From positions 43,425,601 through 43,489,600 of the forward strand of contig NC_092356.1 of the NCBI RefSeq assembly GCF_963676685.1: a stretch of 64,000 bases of DNA. The letters run 5' to 3'. The position numbers were made by a program, and so were the translations under genes. The stretch is from Mytilus edulis. Lineage: Eukaryota; Mollusca; Bivalvia; Mytilida; Mytilidae. Position 1 is the first letter of the stretch; every line of letters begins with the position of its first letter. Below the pieces are notes generated by a model. That model was not told the DNA's origin. It saw only the letters and a list, made by a program, of their open reading frames with translations, and ran no database searches. Below, in pieces: positions 43,839-56,549 of this stretch.

Positions 43839-44078
43839 AAAGCACTCCAGGTACCTCAGGTAAGAACATACTGCCTTGGCTTTCGTTCCTTCAGGTATGA
43901 AAATGTAACGATCTGGAATGAGTTATCTGTCAGCTATCAGTTTGAAACATTTCAAAAGTTTAATTACCAACTGAAATGGTCAGCCATGCAGATGTGGTGC
44001 CTACAGATCATGAAGAATAAGGATTCGCGTATGTGTACCTTTTGTTCATGTGCAGTACACAATTATTTTCATTGTTAA
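43839..44078 (+). pseudogene. C-terminal remnant of a LINE reverse-transcriptase ORF
   Basis: An 80-codon frame (KALQVPQVRTYCLGFRSFRY, then ENVTIWNELSVSYQFETFQK and FNYQLKW) shows the P-x-x-R/T-x-x-x-G-x-R-SF-x-Y-x-x-x-x-I-WN-L pattern that closes many non-LTR RT polyproteins, followed by S-x-x-x-F-x-x-x-L-K. Nothing of the polymerase core remains upstream, so this is a 5'-truncated dead copy. Superfamily not assigned. Confidence 0.65.
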
Positions 44079-44649
44079 CTTTTTATAAGTCAATAATGCT
44101 GATTTCTTTATAGAAATCCAATTTTCGCCAATAAAACCAATTTCTTCAAATAGTTGAAGTTTTTACATAAATGTGTGCAGTGACATTATATCTACCTCTT
44201 ATTCATTAGTTAGACAGAACGTATAATTTACTAATATAAGAAAGCTATCATTCATCATACTAATAACAACACATTGTAGGTAAAGTATATAGGATTGACT
44301 TTTTTTCTGCTTTTAATTAGGTATATTAATCATGGAAAACTTTTAATTTATTTCCTCGCACCAAAAAAATATCGATTTCAAAGCATCTAGACTCATCATT
44401 AAATCAAATGGTTAAAGCCAGTCAAATAAACAGACAGTTTGTTTGTCTATGGTGTAATCAATTGACGCGTCTGCGCCTCTGACAAATTTGATTTAGAAAC
44501 ATTGGCAACTTGTTTACCATGTGATCTGTTAGAATTCACATTGAACTGATCCTAGGTGATCACGTTATATTTTCTTAACTGCCAAATCGGCACCATTCAG
44601 GCGGCGCGGCGGTACTAATTAACACTGGAAATGTCGGACGGATTTGCAC

Positions 44650-45349
44650 GATGACCGACACCACTATGTTAAGGTGATATAAATGTTTCCTAGTTCAGAA
44701 AAGAGTTCATTTAGTGCAAGATGATTATGCCAATCTCTAGATTAATGAATAGTACATGAATGGGACAAGCAGTCTTTTCTTGATATATTATATCGATATC
44801 TTTCCATAATTAATCTTACAAAATAAGTGACATTCTCGTAAAGTATACGCCAAATGGTTACAATATTGAATGGAAATATTACAGGACATGATAATTCAAG
44901 ATAAAATATATCATCAGCATCACCCACTGATACAAAAAGATACGCATACATGTATTTATAAAGGGTCATCCTTTTTTCGTGTGAAATATGATTAATTACT
45001 CACAATACGGGGGGAAATGCACGTAGGAGGAAAGAGGTAAATTAGTTAAATGCAACTTATTAAATTTAAAATAAATAAAAGTACTTTCTGAAGAATATAA
45101 AATCAAAATACTATGTAATCTAGAATATCTATAGCAATCAATTATAGTAAAAAAAATCACAGATAAAGGGAGGTTAAAAAGCAAGGACATCTTAATTCCA
45201 AACAACTCATAACTCATTTTAATAATTTAAAATTCCCGTTACAATATGTATAGAAAAGACTCGTCACTTTTGTAAAGTGTGCACAGTATGCTCTTTTTGT
45301 AAATCTATATGATAAATGTGACAGTGGACAATAAGTAAAAGTGAACATA
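44650..45349 (+). repeat. Segmental triplication, unit A
   Basis: Shares with units B and C, in the same order, CTATGTTAAGGTG, AGTCTTTTCTTGATAT, AATGGTTACAATATTGAATG, TTTCGTGTGAAATATG, GAAATGCACGTA and ATACTATGTAAT. Divergence is moderate with many indels, so the duplication is not recent. A retroelement tail occupies the end of the unit. Confidence 0.8.
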
Positions 45350-46143
45350 AAATTGAGAATGGAAATGGGGAATGTGTCAAAGAGACAACAACCCGCCCAA
45401 ATAAAAAACAACATCAGAGGGTCACCAACAGGTCTTCAATGTAGCGAAAAATTCCCGCACCCGGAGGCGTCCTTCAGCTTGCCCCTAAACAAATATATAC
45501 TAGTCCAGTGATAATGAACGCCATACTAATTTCCAAATTGTACACAAGAAACTAAAATTAAAATAATACAAGACTAACAAAGGCCAGAGGCTCCTGACTT
45601 GGGACAGGCGCAAAAATGCGGCGGGGTTAAACATGTTTGTGAGATCTCAACCCTCCCCCTATACCTCTAACCAATGTAGTAAAGTAAACGCATAACAATA
45701 CGCACATTAAAATTCAGTTCAAGAGAAATCCGAGTCTGATGTCAGAAGATGTAACCAAAGAAAATAAACAAAATGAAAATAATACATAAATAACAACAGA
45801 CTACTAGCAGTTAACTGACATGCCAGCTCCAGACTTCAACTAAACTGACTGAAAGATTATGATTTCATCATATGAACATCAGGCACAATCCTTCCCGTTA
45901 GGGGTTTAGTATCATACCATCATAACATATATGAGAAGAACATAACCCGTGTCATGCCAACAACTGTTTTTAGAATAAATGTGTTTAGTTCCGATGCAAA
46001 GACCTTATCAGTGACTCAATATTAACGCCAAAATATGCAATCTTTAATGACTTGACAACAGTATCGTAATTATATCCCTTCTTAATAAGTCTATTCAAAG
46101 GTTTTGTAAGTTTCTGAGGTGAATACTGACACCTTTGTGCTTT
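45350..46143 (-). mobile_element. 5'-truncated retroelement copy (3' tail plus end of RT frame)
   Basis: On the minus strand it reads from AAAGCACAAAGGTGTCAGTA, the last codons of the RT frame, through the full tail to CATTTCCATTCTCAATTTTA. It matches 16788-17590 with only scattered differences over roughly 790 bp. Truncation at the 5' end is typical of target-primed reverse transcription. It lies between triplication units A and B. Confidence 0.9.
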
Positions 46144-46145
46144 AT

Positions 46146-47120
46146 TTATTTATTTTCTTTCAGTTACTCTCTCCACTACAGGGGAATCAACTTTTTATTT
46201 TGTCAATGATTGTGAGTATTTTACAGTCTTATTTGAATGGAATACAGACTTATTTGTCGAAATCATGACAAAAGAAAGGAAAGCGATCAAAAGACAGTAT
46301 AATAAACACTTCATAAAGAACTAAAGACTGACCAACATCAAGACTGCCAATAACCAGAGACCTCTATGTTAAGGTGAATTGACAGTTTCCTAGATCAGGA
46401 AAATCAAGATGAGCAAGCCAATCCGTACATAATGTATAGTACATGAATAGCAGTCTTTTCTTGATATCGACAGCTTTCCATAATTAAATTTACATCCTCG
46501 TAATATATATATATGTATTCTGTATAAATAAGACAAATGGTTAAAATATTGAATAGTTATATTACAAGACACGGAAAGTCATGATCAAGATAAAATATAT
46601 CAGCAACATCACCCTTAGAAAGGGTCATCCTTCTTTCGTGTGAAATATGCAATATGTCTTGCGAGACGGGGAGATATGCACGTGCGAGGACGGGGTATAT
46701 TAGTAAAATATGAATATTAATAAAAAAATTCAGAATGAATCAGAGTAATTCCGAAAGAAAATAAAATCCAAATACTATATAATAAATCTAGAATTTACTT
46801 ATTTGCTATAGTAAAAAGTATAAAATTCACAGATGAGTTATACAGCAAGAGGCACAATACTTGAAAACGACTCATACTCAGAATAATTTAAAATGCTGCT
46901 GATGCAATATGAATAGAAAAAGACTCGACACTTGTAAAGGATGCACAGTATGCTATCTGTGTTAATCGTTGATGGTAAATGCAAACATATCTAGTAAATT
47001 GTTCTTTCAAATGTAAAAAATGAGTCATATTGAGTAGATAAATTTATAAAGAAAATATCAATAAATATAACTGTGGACGGGTTGGAAAACACAAACGAAA
47101 GATAACAGTGTTTGTCATTT
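46146..47120 (+). repeat. Segmental triplication, unit B
   Basis: Begins just after the retroelement with a splice-acceptor-like TTATTTTCTTTCAG and a 53-codon open frame containing FTVLFEWNTDLFVEIMTK, which unit C also keeps. Next comes GACTGCCAATAACCAGAGAC once (the block amplified in unit C) and the shared non-coding part. It may descend from a duplicated gene end; no function is recognised. Confidence 0.75.
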
Positions 47121-47124
47121 ACTA

Positions 47125-48060
47125 TCTTTAGGCATCTGTTTACGTTACAAGAGAACTAACAGTTTATTCAGTAAATGTTTGTGAAAGCTTTACAGTATTA
47201 TTTGAATCAAATAAAGACTTGTTTGTCGAAATCATGTCAAAAAAGGGAAAAATGATAAAAAAAAGACCGTATACTAAACACTTCACAAAGAAGAAATGAC
47301 TGAGCAACATCACGACTGTCAAATACCGTGGACCTCTTTATTAGGATTGTCAAATACCGTGGACCTCCATATTAGGATTGTCAAATACCGTGGACCTCCA
47401 TATTAGGATTGTCAAATACCGTGGACCTCTTTATTAGGATTGTCAAATACCGTGGACCTCCATATTAGGATTGTAAATACCGTGGACCTCTTTATTGGGA
47501 TTGTAAATACCGTGGACCTCTTTATTAGGATTGTAAATACCGTGGACCTCTTTATTAGGATTGTCAAATACCGTGGACCTCTTTATTAGGATTTTCAAAT
47601 ACCATGGATCTCTTTATTAGGATGTTTCAATGTTTCCAATGAAGGAGACAAGTAGTCTTGTCTTTATATGTTACATAGATATCGATATCTATCCATACGT
47701 AATCTGACATCCTCGTAAAGTATAGGTCTTCTGTATAAATAAGCCAAATGGTTACAATATTGAATGGATATATTACAAGACACGAGCATTCAAGATACAA
47801 GATGTCAGCAACATCAACAGATGACACCAAAAGATACACACACACTTAAAATGGTCGTTCTTCTTGGGTATGAAATATGCGTTATAACTTCAAAGACGGA
47901 GAGAAATGCACGTACGAGAATAGGGGTATATTAGTAAAATATGAATATTGAACATCAAGAATGAATTATAGTAATGTAATTACTATTAGGAATATAATAT
48001 CCATATACTATGTAATTAATCTACAATTGATTTACATGCTAAAGTGTAACTTTCACACAC
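47125..48060 (+). repeat. Segmental triplication, unit C
   Basis: Opens after ACTATCTTTAG with an open frame containing FTVLFESNKDLFVEIMSK and ending at a stop close to that of unit B. The short block that follows is expanded into the 31-bp minisatellite; then come the shared AGTCTTGTCTTTATATG, AATGGTTACAATATTGAATG and GAAATGCACGTACGAG. Confidence 0.75.
47310..47622 (+). repeat. Minisatellite, 31-bp unit, inside unit C
   Basis: About ten units of TATTAGGATTGTCAAATACC plus GTGGACCTCTT; variants include CCATATTAGG and loss of the C in GTCAAAT. Unit B has this block once in diverged form. Confidence 0.93.
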
Positions 48061-48204
48061 GGAAAGGGCGATACATTAATTCCAATGAACTCATACTTAA
48101 ACAACTAAAAAGGTTAAAATACACCATTTAAACTATAGAGACTAAACAGTGTATACATACTTCATACAAAAAGAGGAATAATACCAAAGAGAAGGAATCA
48201 AAAC

Positions 48205-48320
48205 TCATTTGGCAAAGAGGGACATCAAAATCAGGGCAAAAACGAAACATAACGAAAAGACAAACAAACCAATGAAACACTCCATAAAGAACTAAAGACT
48301 GGGCAACATGAATACCAAAA
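48205..48320 (+). repeat. Dispersed repeat end abutting the 27-bp minisatellite
   Basis: AAGAGGGACATCAAAATCAG, AAAAGACAAACAAACCAATG and AAGAACTAAAGACTGGGCAA: a repeat type also seen at 42190-42340. The same words (AAGAACTAAAGACTGACCAA) precede the amplified block in unit B. Confidence 0.55.
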
Positions 48321-48331
48321 CACAGAACCTA

Positions 48332-49056
48332 GCCGTGACATGGCTTTATACCATTGTCATCGTGGCATGGCTTTATGCCATTGTCATCGTGGCCATTTTA
48401 TACCATTGTCATCGTGGCATGGCTTTATACCATTGTCATCGTGGTATGGCTTTATACAATTGTCATCGTGGCATGGCTTTATACAATTGTCATCGTGGCA
48501 TGGCTTTATACCATTGACATCGTGGCAATTGTATACCATTGTCATCGTGGCAGGGCTTTATACCATTGTCATCGTGGATTGCTTTATACCATTGTCATCG
48601 TGGCATGGCTTTATACCATTGTCATCGTGGCATGGCTTTATACCATTGTCATCGTGGCATGGCTTTATACCATTGTCATCGTGGCATGGCTTTACACCAT
48701 TGTCATCGTGGCATGGCTTTATACCATTGTCATCGTGGCATGGCTTTATACCATTGTCATCGTGGCATGGCTTTATACCATTGTAATCGTGGCATGGCTT
48801 TATACCATTGTCATCGTGGCATGGTTTTATACCATTGTCATCGTGGCATGGCTTTATACCATTGTCATCGTAGTATGGCTTTATATCATTGTCATCGTAG
48901 TATGGCTTTATATCATTGTCATCGTGTCATGGCTTTGCACCATTGTCATCGTGGCATGGCTTTATACCATTGTTATCGTGACATGGCTTTATACCATTGT
49001 CATCGTGGAATGGCTTTATACCATTGCCATCGTGGCATGGCTTTATACCATTGTCA
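48332..49056 (+). repeat. Minisatellite, 27-bp unit, about 26 copies
   Basis: Unit CATGGCTTTATACCATTGTC + ATCGTGG. Because 27 is a multiple of three and the unit lacks stops in several frames, it gives long overlapping frames in all plus-strand frames (up to 240 codons, repeats of MALYHCHRG, WLYTIVIVA or HGFIPLSSW). Overlapping openness argues that these are artefacts of the repeat, not protein. Units near 48390-48530 and 48870-48930 are the most variable. Confidence 0.95.
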
Positions 49057-49079
49057 AGTCTCGTCATTTTTTGTAACAG

Positions 49080-50260
49080 GAACTTGAGGAAAGGAGGAAA
49101 CATGCTTGTCAAAAGTTACATCTTGTTATTGACCTCAAGAAAAAGTTTATATCATTATGAAACAGTTATGAAGATTTTATGACAAAATATTTAACTATAC
49201 ATCCATTCTAATTTTGATAAATCTGCGAACGCAAACTATAAACAGAATCTATCAGAAATAATATGTTTTCGGGAACTACTTGTTGGTTGTACCATATTAA
49301 TATCAAAGACAAGAGCATCGTATTATAAAACCCAACCAGTAATTCCAAAACTAGTCAAAGTGCCCCCTGCTTAGAATTTTTTTAGAGGTAAAGAAGGAAT
49401 GTTGAACTTCTATGCTTATTCACAATAATCTTAAAAAGAACTATGTCTATCATTTCCATATTGTGTTGAGCTTAATCTAAGACATTATCTTTAAAACGTT
49501 TCAACGTGTCAGCTTTATACTTCACGTGTTGAGTTCGCGCAACATGCATTTCTCACAATTGATATGCGATATTCTTGTACAAATGGTACGCTCATATTTT
49601 GTTGCGCGGACAATACACAAAATCAATGTTTGTAGCCATCAATTGGACGATTGAAGTCTGAAGAAAACCAACATGAAAGTAGAATAAAATCAATAAACGA
49701 TATATCTTTTGATATCAAATTATTACCCCTCATTAATGAACCCTCTGACCTCATTTTGATGTTGAAAATATCCAATTAATTTAGGAAAAAGTAAAATAAT
49801 ATGAGATCTGTATCATACTAGATAGTATGCATCGTTTACAAGAATTTAGATGAGGCAGGTGTCAAATTCTGAAATTTAACAGATTGAGAATGTAATAATT
49901 TTTCATATCTGATAAATATGAAAAATTTTGAGAAATGTGAAATCATTTTCATTAGGTGTCATATGGTTCGAATGTGCTTTTATATTTTTCTTTTCAGTTA
50001 TCATTACAAAAATATATATACTAATGACGTATGCATACTAGTTATATATATATAATTAACTATAAATGCAACGCTGTTCTTAGTCAAGGCTATATTTAAT
50101 TTCTACTTGATGTTTAAAAACAAACGACACAGAGAAAACAAAAAAATATGATAACCAATGTAAATTATTTTCAAATTTTAATGAAAAAAAATCACTATAA
50201 GCTACTAGCAGGAATTTGTTTAGCATGTTTAGCATCACGTTACAATTTAGTATATGTCCT
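49080..50260. other. Stretch without a recognised feature
   Basis: AT-rich DNA, no exon-like frame or repeat copy recognised on either strand. Confidence 0.45.
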
Positions 50261-50263
50261 TTA

Positions 50264-50749
50264 GGTGTCAGACCACCAATTAAAAATCCCTATCTGTTCA
50301 ACCAAATTTTGCAATTTTCACAGCTTTCTTAACATTTTACTTCAAGTTTAACTTCAAATATAAAAACCAGGCATATCCTGAATTGTACATCATGTATCAT
50401 TTTTCTACATGCCAATTTTCAACCCATGTTAAAAATCTTCTAAGAAAGAATTTCCTTTGGGAAAATTACTACTCCAAAAATAACATCTGGTTTTCCGGAA
50501 ATCTTAAATTAGTATACACTATGTAGCTCATTAATCCTGAATTTTTAATGCAAACGCATAGACAAGTGAATTTTGGCTCAAAATGGTCTAAATATATTTC
50601 TCTTTAACCAAAAGTTTCATTTTCGCAAATTTGATGGTTAGTTTATTATAATATTAAGTAAAAAATGAAATCAAAAGCACTATTTTGTGTCAGAGTAGGG
50701 CTACTTCAAATACGTTCTAAATTGGAGGGAGTAATTGTGGTCTGACACC
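50264..50749 (+). mobile_element. MITE with GGTGTCAGACCACC inverted repeats, copy 1
   Basis: Starts GGTGTCAGACCACCAATTAA and ends AATTGTGGTCTGACACC; TTTA stands directly outside both ends, a possible 4-bp target duplication. About 486 bp, no coding frame. A second copy in reverse orientation is at 60370-60751. Confidence 0.85.
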
Positions 50750-50759
50750 TTTATACCTT

Positions 50760-53700
50760 TATTATGTCCGTTTTTATGAGCAAAGCGCAGTTTATATTGC
50801 CATATCTATAGCTTACTAGGATCTTTTGCGATGATGGCTATTTTCTGATTGAGTGTTGTTTCCTTTATTTGGCTTATTCTGATATTGATTCATGAATTAT
50901 AAGGAAAGGAAGTTTGGAAATTGTCTGCTCTGTTAGTCATTGTAAAAACATTGTCTCCTGCATTACTTTCAAAGTTTTCGTGGGGTTCATGTTGTTGAGA
51001 CTTTGGTTTGTTATGTTGTGTTGTAGACACTTGTTGTCATGTTCGTCTTTTTAATTCTATTTTGGCCATGGAAGGGTTTGTCTTTATTTGAATCGTGGTT
51101 CTTGCTTGCCTCTGTGATCTCTTATCAAACTTTTCATGTTTACAATCATTAAAAACGGCTGTTGAGATATTTTCTTTAGATAACAGTGGATTTTTTTTCT
51201 GATTCTCCTTGTATTAACTTTCGTTTTTGAAAGTATTTATTCCTAGTTATAAAAAAAGCAATAGATTATTCAATATTCGTCTTCCGCAAACCACAAAAGA
51301 GGGACATGAACAATTAAGACAGCACATGACAGCTTAAAATTTTAAATAAAAATTCAATGAAAACCATATTTTGCAACATAATATATTGGCCTTTTTCTAG
51401 AATAATTTTTGCATTTTGTGATCACAATGCAGCGTCGTGATTTGATGTTTGATATAATGCGGTTTAAAGTTTATTAATGAAGAATTGCATTATGTATTTA
51501 TAGAATTTAAATCTTCATATGGACGACATATGGAAGTTTTCCAAAAAAATATTAAAAAAGGCTTTAAGATATTACTAAATGACAGTTGATATTGGTAGAA
51601 TACACAAGCTCACTTGGAGGATGGTCATGCCTCCATTTGTCTTCAGTTTCCAAAACAGAATAATAACGTATTAATATCAAGCATAAAATTGTTTTTTCCA
51701 GATTTTCAATATGTTGCTAATTTGTTAAATGATTGTATTATGGAAGAAAAAAAATACCGTTTTCCCTCACCGGGATATCAGATTTAATGTCCTCCCATTT
51801 TGACCGGATGTTGATGACGTTATTTGCACTTCCGACTCAGTCGAAAACAAGAAATCAAACAGCAAACCGAGAAATCGTCAGAAACAAACAAATCTCAAGA
51901 AATATGCCATGATTGGTCAATAATTTATAGTCTTTTCATATGTTTTGCTATTTTTACTTTCAAAATGTGTTACTTTATTCTTGTATTTTGTTTGCTTGTC
52001 GTAAATGCAGACATATTTATAGATCGCATTTAAGTGTATCCAATATAAGTTGAACAATAATTGTACGTTAACGGGCGAAATCCTTTTAAAATTAGCAGAT
52101 TTAAATATAAAACTTAAGCATTAATTGCAAAATATGTTACTATACCTTTAATTAATGAGGTATTTGTTTAGAAATAGAAATGACAGTCTCAATTTGGAAT
52201 TATTAAATGTCAAACAATACGCAATATACATGTTTTGTTTCCGTCTAGTCAGCATCAAATTGCCTTTAATTGGCATAATTATCTACACACTATTCCCCAG
52301 ATAAAATGGTTGTGCCAACTCAAATAAAGTTGACTATCAACGAGAATTTAGATTTATTGCGCCGATTTTTTGTCCAATACTTCCTGTTTGTTCTTCCTCC
52401 TTAAATGAATGTTGGGATGGACAAACATTGAATTGTTCTATTTTTACCACATATGTTTTAGGCGTTTATAATTCACAACAATAACGTAATAAAAAAGAAA
52501 TAAATCCTTTCTTGGAAATATTTTACATTCCAAATATGTGGGAATATCTAATTGATTGATGTATTGGTTAATTGATTTTTTTGTTACGTCCAGTTGCAAA
52601 TGTTTCATGCATGTTCAGAACAAGAAAAAAACCAATATAATCGGTATTTCATGCAAGATTCGGAGTCGAACGGGATAAAAAGTGTCAAATTTGAACGGTC
52701 ATTGTCCGGAGAATGAAGATATGTTGGAAAGGGACAGAGATGATTGTTTGCTTGCAACCGGCCACTGTTCTACAATCCCGAAAGATGAGTTGATACAATG
52801 TTTCCTTAAAATACAGATGATACGCACTCGTTTTCACAGCATGCGACATCAGATTCAGTGAACGTCTCATTCTAACCGACCGTGAATGCGTATATTGATA
52901 CATACCGCACAGCCAAACGGCCCCCGACGCTTCAATCTAGCAAGGGTTTTCCTGCGTGTAGACACTAGAGAAATTCCTACATCCATTTTAATCCTTGACG
53001 CTTGTATACATTTGAGAGGTGAAGAACGTTAGGAAGACTCATTCACAAAAAACTCAACACTTAATCAGGATATGTGATTCATTATGATAAATGACATAAC
53101 TCTAAGCAATGCCATCCTCAAAGGGTTTTAACGAATATTGAGGTATATACAGGATTCGGTTTTAATCACTTGTATTATAAATGTTTTTTAAACGAGCGTA
53201 ATAATGTTGATTAAATAATCTCAGATATCGGAAATACGTAATTGAAATATCAACTCAATGACATACAATATCAAAAGGCATTTAGAGGTCAACGAATGAG
53301 CTTTAAATATAAAGATGATTTTAACTGAATGCTTCAGTCTCAAAATAGCCAATTGACTAGACAATTTGGGTATTAACTAAAAGACAAGGTCAAATATCTT
53401 AGAAAAACCAATTCATATAGATCAAAATTAAAAGATGCGAGTTAGAAGCAATCTAATTTTTCATTCTAAAAGTTTCTGACCAAATTAAGAAGTAGAGTCA
53501 ACTTCCCATTTCTTTGTTGCACTCACTGCAGGATGATTATGGCCATATGGTTAAAAAGGAGGAGATTTTGTTAATTGGCTAACGATGTGTCCACTTTTTG
53601 TTTTTAAGGATCTAAAAACAGTCTGTTCTCCATTCTATTCTGGTTCACACCTGATAGATGTCTACAAAATAAGAAAAGGTCTCAATCTTCCGCAGTCCTC

Positions 53701-54062
53701 AAAGTGTCTTTTATATAAGCTTTGGATTTCAAATATGTTGGCCGAAATGCGCATCTGGTGCAGGAAAATTGGTATCGTTCATGTTATTGTGAATAAATTT
53801 ATCAAAAAGCTATGGCAAGTATGCCATGAACACGAATATATATGAGACGGTATAAACAAGGTTTTTTTTATCATTAAACTTGCAATTATTTCACAAATGG
53901 AATGCATATACAGATTCAACATTGTTGGGCTAAATTTGTGACGTAATATAAGTTAGTATTTAATGTGTTGTAGTTGCCCGGAGGCTTTGTATTCCTAGTT
54001 TATCCGAAAGAAAACCTCTGTGGTGTAAAATTGTACATATGTAGACCTATATTTAAGAATTT
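50760..54062. other. Mostly featureless stretch with a repeat fragment
   Basis: A copy of the repeat related to 41560-41710 lies at about 50975-51110. Open frames at 51824-52033, 52685-52903 (minus) and 53585-53845 have no domain, signal peptide or splice context; the last overlaps a dispersed-repeat-like GAAATGCGCATCTGGTGCAG block. None is called as a gene. Confidence 0.4.
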
Positions 54063-54205
54063 AATGCTTCATTTTGTAACTTCATTGGGGTTTAAAACGT
54101 TGACTGAAGTACATTTTGTATGAAGCTTGGAAGCGCTTCATTCTAAACTGAATGTGTGCACGGTCAACGCTTTTACAACCCTATGAAGTTACAAAAAGAA
54201 GCATT
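54063..54205. mobile_element. Foldback element, near-complete palindrome
   Basis: AATGCTTCATTTTGTAACTT..GGGGTTTAAAACGTTGAC at the left pairs with GTCAACGCTTTTACAACCCT..GAAGTTACAAAAAGAAGCATT at the right, with about 60 bp between that also partly pair (GAAGC..GCTTC). About 143 bp, non-coding; a MITE or foldback type of unknown family. Confidence 0.8.
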
Positions 54206-54559
54206 CAATACTTATAATTACATTTTTTTGCTAGGGTCATGAAAACACGATTTTTATCAAGTTTTTATTTTGCACTTTATTGTAGGACCTCGTGTCCTCG
54301 TTAATGATACATTTGATTGTGGAATGAAGTTGATTAAGGAATAACGCGAGATTGCAGTGTAGCCAATCAGAATAACGTATTATTATGAAACATGCATCTA
54401 ATATAATTATAATAAAATGATAGTGCTATGATTATTATCCTTTGCGACAAACAAAATATCGAATCTTTTAATTATACAATGCCTGAATACATCATGTAAT
54501 GTGTTACTACCCTACTAGATGAAGCTGACGAGGCTTTAAAGGCATTACTCGACTTAAGA

Positions 54560-54870
54560 AACCCTATTTGGCCGAGTGGTCTACAGCTCTTGACACAGAA
54601 AGGGTGTTGCCATGATGTCACAGAATATATAAAAAAGAAGATGCGGTATGATTGTCAGGCAATGAGACAACTGTCCACAAGAGACCAAAATGACACAGAA
54701 ATTAACAACTATAGGTCACCGTACGGCCTTCAACAATGAGAAAAGGACATACCACAGTCAGCTATAAAAGGCCCCGAAATGACAATGGAAAACAATTCAA
54801 ACGAGAAAACTAACGGCCTTATTTATGTAGAAGCATGCGTTCAAATCCAACTGAGGGATGCAAAAAAAAA
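54560..54870 (+). mobile_element. tRNA-like SINE head split by another repeat
   Basis: An A-box-like TTGGCCGAGTGGTCTACAGC at about 54568-54587 and a B-box-like GCGTTCAAATCCAACTGAGG at about 54837 lie 250 bp apart instead of about 50. The DNA between (about 54625-54830) is a separate repeat with GATGCGGTATGATTGTCAGG, CAAGAGACCAAAATGACACA and CGTACGGCCTTCAACAATGA. The insertion reading is inferred from order and spacing. Confidence 0.65.
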
Positions 54871-56115
54871 AAATGCCACTGCAAATTTGCAAATGTAACT
54901 TGAAAAATCATTCATGTGTTGGGTTTGTTGTGTTTAATTTGTGACGAATTATGTGTGTTCATAGTGTTAGCCATGTAAAGCCGAAGAATTACTTAATATG
55001 GAGATCGTCTGTCATACAGTTGTCACTTGTTTTGATGTATATTTCTCTGAAATAATAGCAATACATGTAAAGAATCTTAAATAAAATTGGAAGGGATGAG
55101 AGAGTAATATCTCTTTATCATAATTCTCATGTGATTAAATAAGATTGTGTTCATTTTAATAAACGTATAAAGGTACAATACATTCCAGTGTGAATTGATT
55201 GAGTTAATAAGAATATTGTTTATTCTTAACTGTCATATCGGCCCCCACTTAGTCTTCGCTAATCTTCAAATACTAACATACAAACAACTAGAAAATATCA
55301 TTTCTTTTGAATTTTCTCCTATTATAATCCACCTTTACAAATCAATTGCAACCGTATATAAAACTCCGATAAATAACACAATCTGAAAGTTTATATTGAA
55401 ATATTTTGACAAACAATTTTCACCAATTTTTGATTAAATACCTACTATTAATATTGATGAGTGATCAAGGCTTTGAAGAATTTTTCTTTAACATCAACTG
55501 CTCAATAAATAAAACTCAAATTTCTCTAAATAGATACTGTTTGTATGGGTTAGTTTACTTTAAATGTGAAAAAGGCGTAAATGACTTTTTGTTTGTATGT
55601 GAAATTGATTCCTTTTGTAATTGTATTTCATTCTGTCTCAAAAACGTTTATTTGCATCATTCGTTAATCTTATAGGTACACAACAATACAACTCCTATGT
55701 AAACAGGCGAGCAGAATAAAGAGTTGATTGACTACAAAGAAAGGCCGTTGTTATAATTGGACAAGGGCAAGAGAGGTGCGATTTTTCTGATTGGCGAATT
55801 GACGATTGAAAACAGAGATTTCAAGAGATTCATGTGCATTGAACGTATACGTCTTAACAGAATAATCACTCTAGTTATTTTTAAAGTGTGTCGCTGTGCT
55901 ACTACTATATAGTCAAGTATCAATTATTGCGATTTAAATATTTAATTCGGGATGATTTCAGTTAAATACGTTGTGTGAAGATTCTGAAATAGAAACAAAA
56001 TTGGACAAAATGGATAATTATAAATTACCAATACAAACAATTGATTTTGGATGATAATAAAACACAGAAAAAATACCAATTAATTTATTATAAAGTTGAT
56101 TTTTATTCTGTAGTT

Positions 56116-56250
56116 ATGGTGTCGATAAGTAATGTTACTTTTGTGATTTTTGTGACATTTTTGACAATTGGATGTATTGCAAAAAATAAAAACAACGATT
56201 ACCAGGAGCAGGCGGCAGATAGTTTCTCTAATTTAAGCGCCAATGATGAG
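56116..56250 (+). CDS. Candidate first exon of a secreted or membrane protein
   Basis: 45 codons before a consensus-like donor GTAAGA. From the ATG at 56116 it reads MVSISNVTFVIFVTFLTIGC, then IAKNKNNDYQEQAADSFSNL and SANDE: a short polar start, a hydrophobic core of about 15 residues and a small-residue cleavage region (IGCIA), i.e. a textbook signal peptide, followed by a polar mature start. An in-frame ATG at 56041 would bury the signal peptide, so 56116 is preferred. No family recognised. The only possible continuation noticed is 58185-58233, and the rest may lie beyond the window. Confidence 0.45.
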
Positions 56251-56549
56251 GTAAGATTGTCTATACTTAAATTGGCGATAATAAATATCTAACTCAAGAC
56301 ATAATCGACCTTTTTTTCATTCTTGCGAATTTAAAATTTGAGCTTTTGGAAAAAAAACTAATAGTCTTTAATATTGTTTTCTATTATAATAGTAGACTTT
56401 TTTTTGTTTATAATGAAATTAAAGATAGATTCTTATTTGTCTAGTATGTACCATTTCTCAACTGTTGATTTATATGCTAAATGATACTTACATCTTGTTT
56501 GAAGTTTGTGTGGTATTATAATTAATTACATAGTTACACATTTATTATT

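Noticed and set aside
48308..49087. Overlapping frames of 69 to 240 codons in the 27-bp minisatellite
   Set aside because: All plus-strand frames are open at once because the repeat unit is 3n long and lacks stops, so openness carries no information about coding.
52640..52700. A B-box-like CGTTCGACTCC on the minus strand suggesting a tRNA gene
   Set aside because: The flanking bases cannot form a T-stem and no A box or acceptor stem is present.
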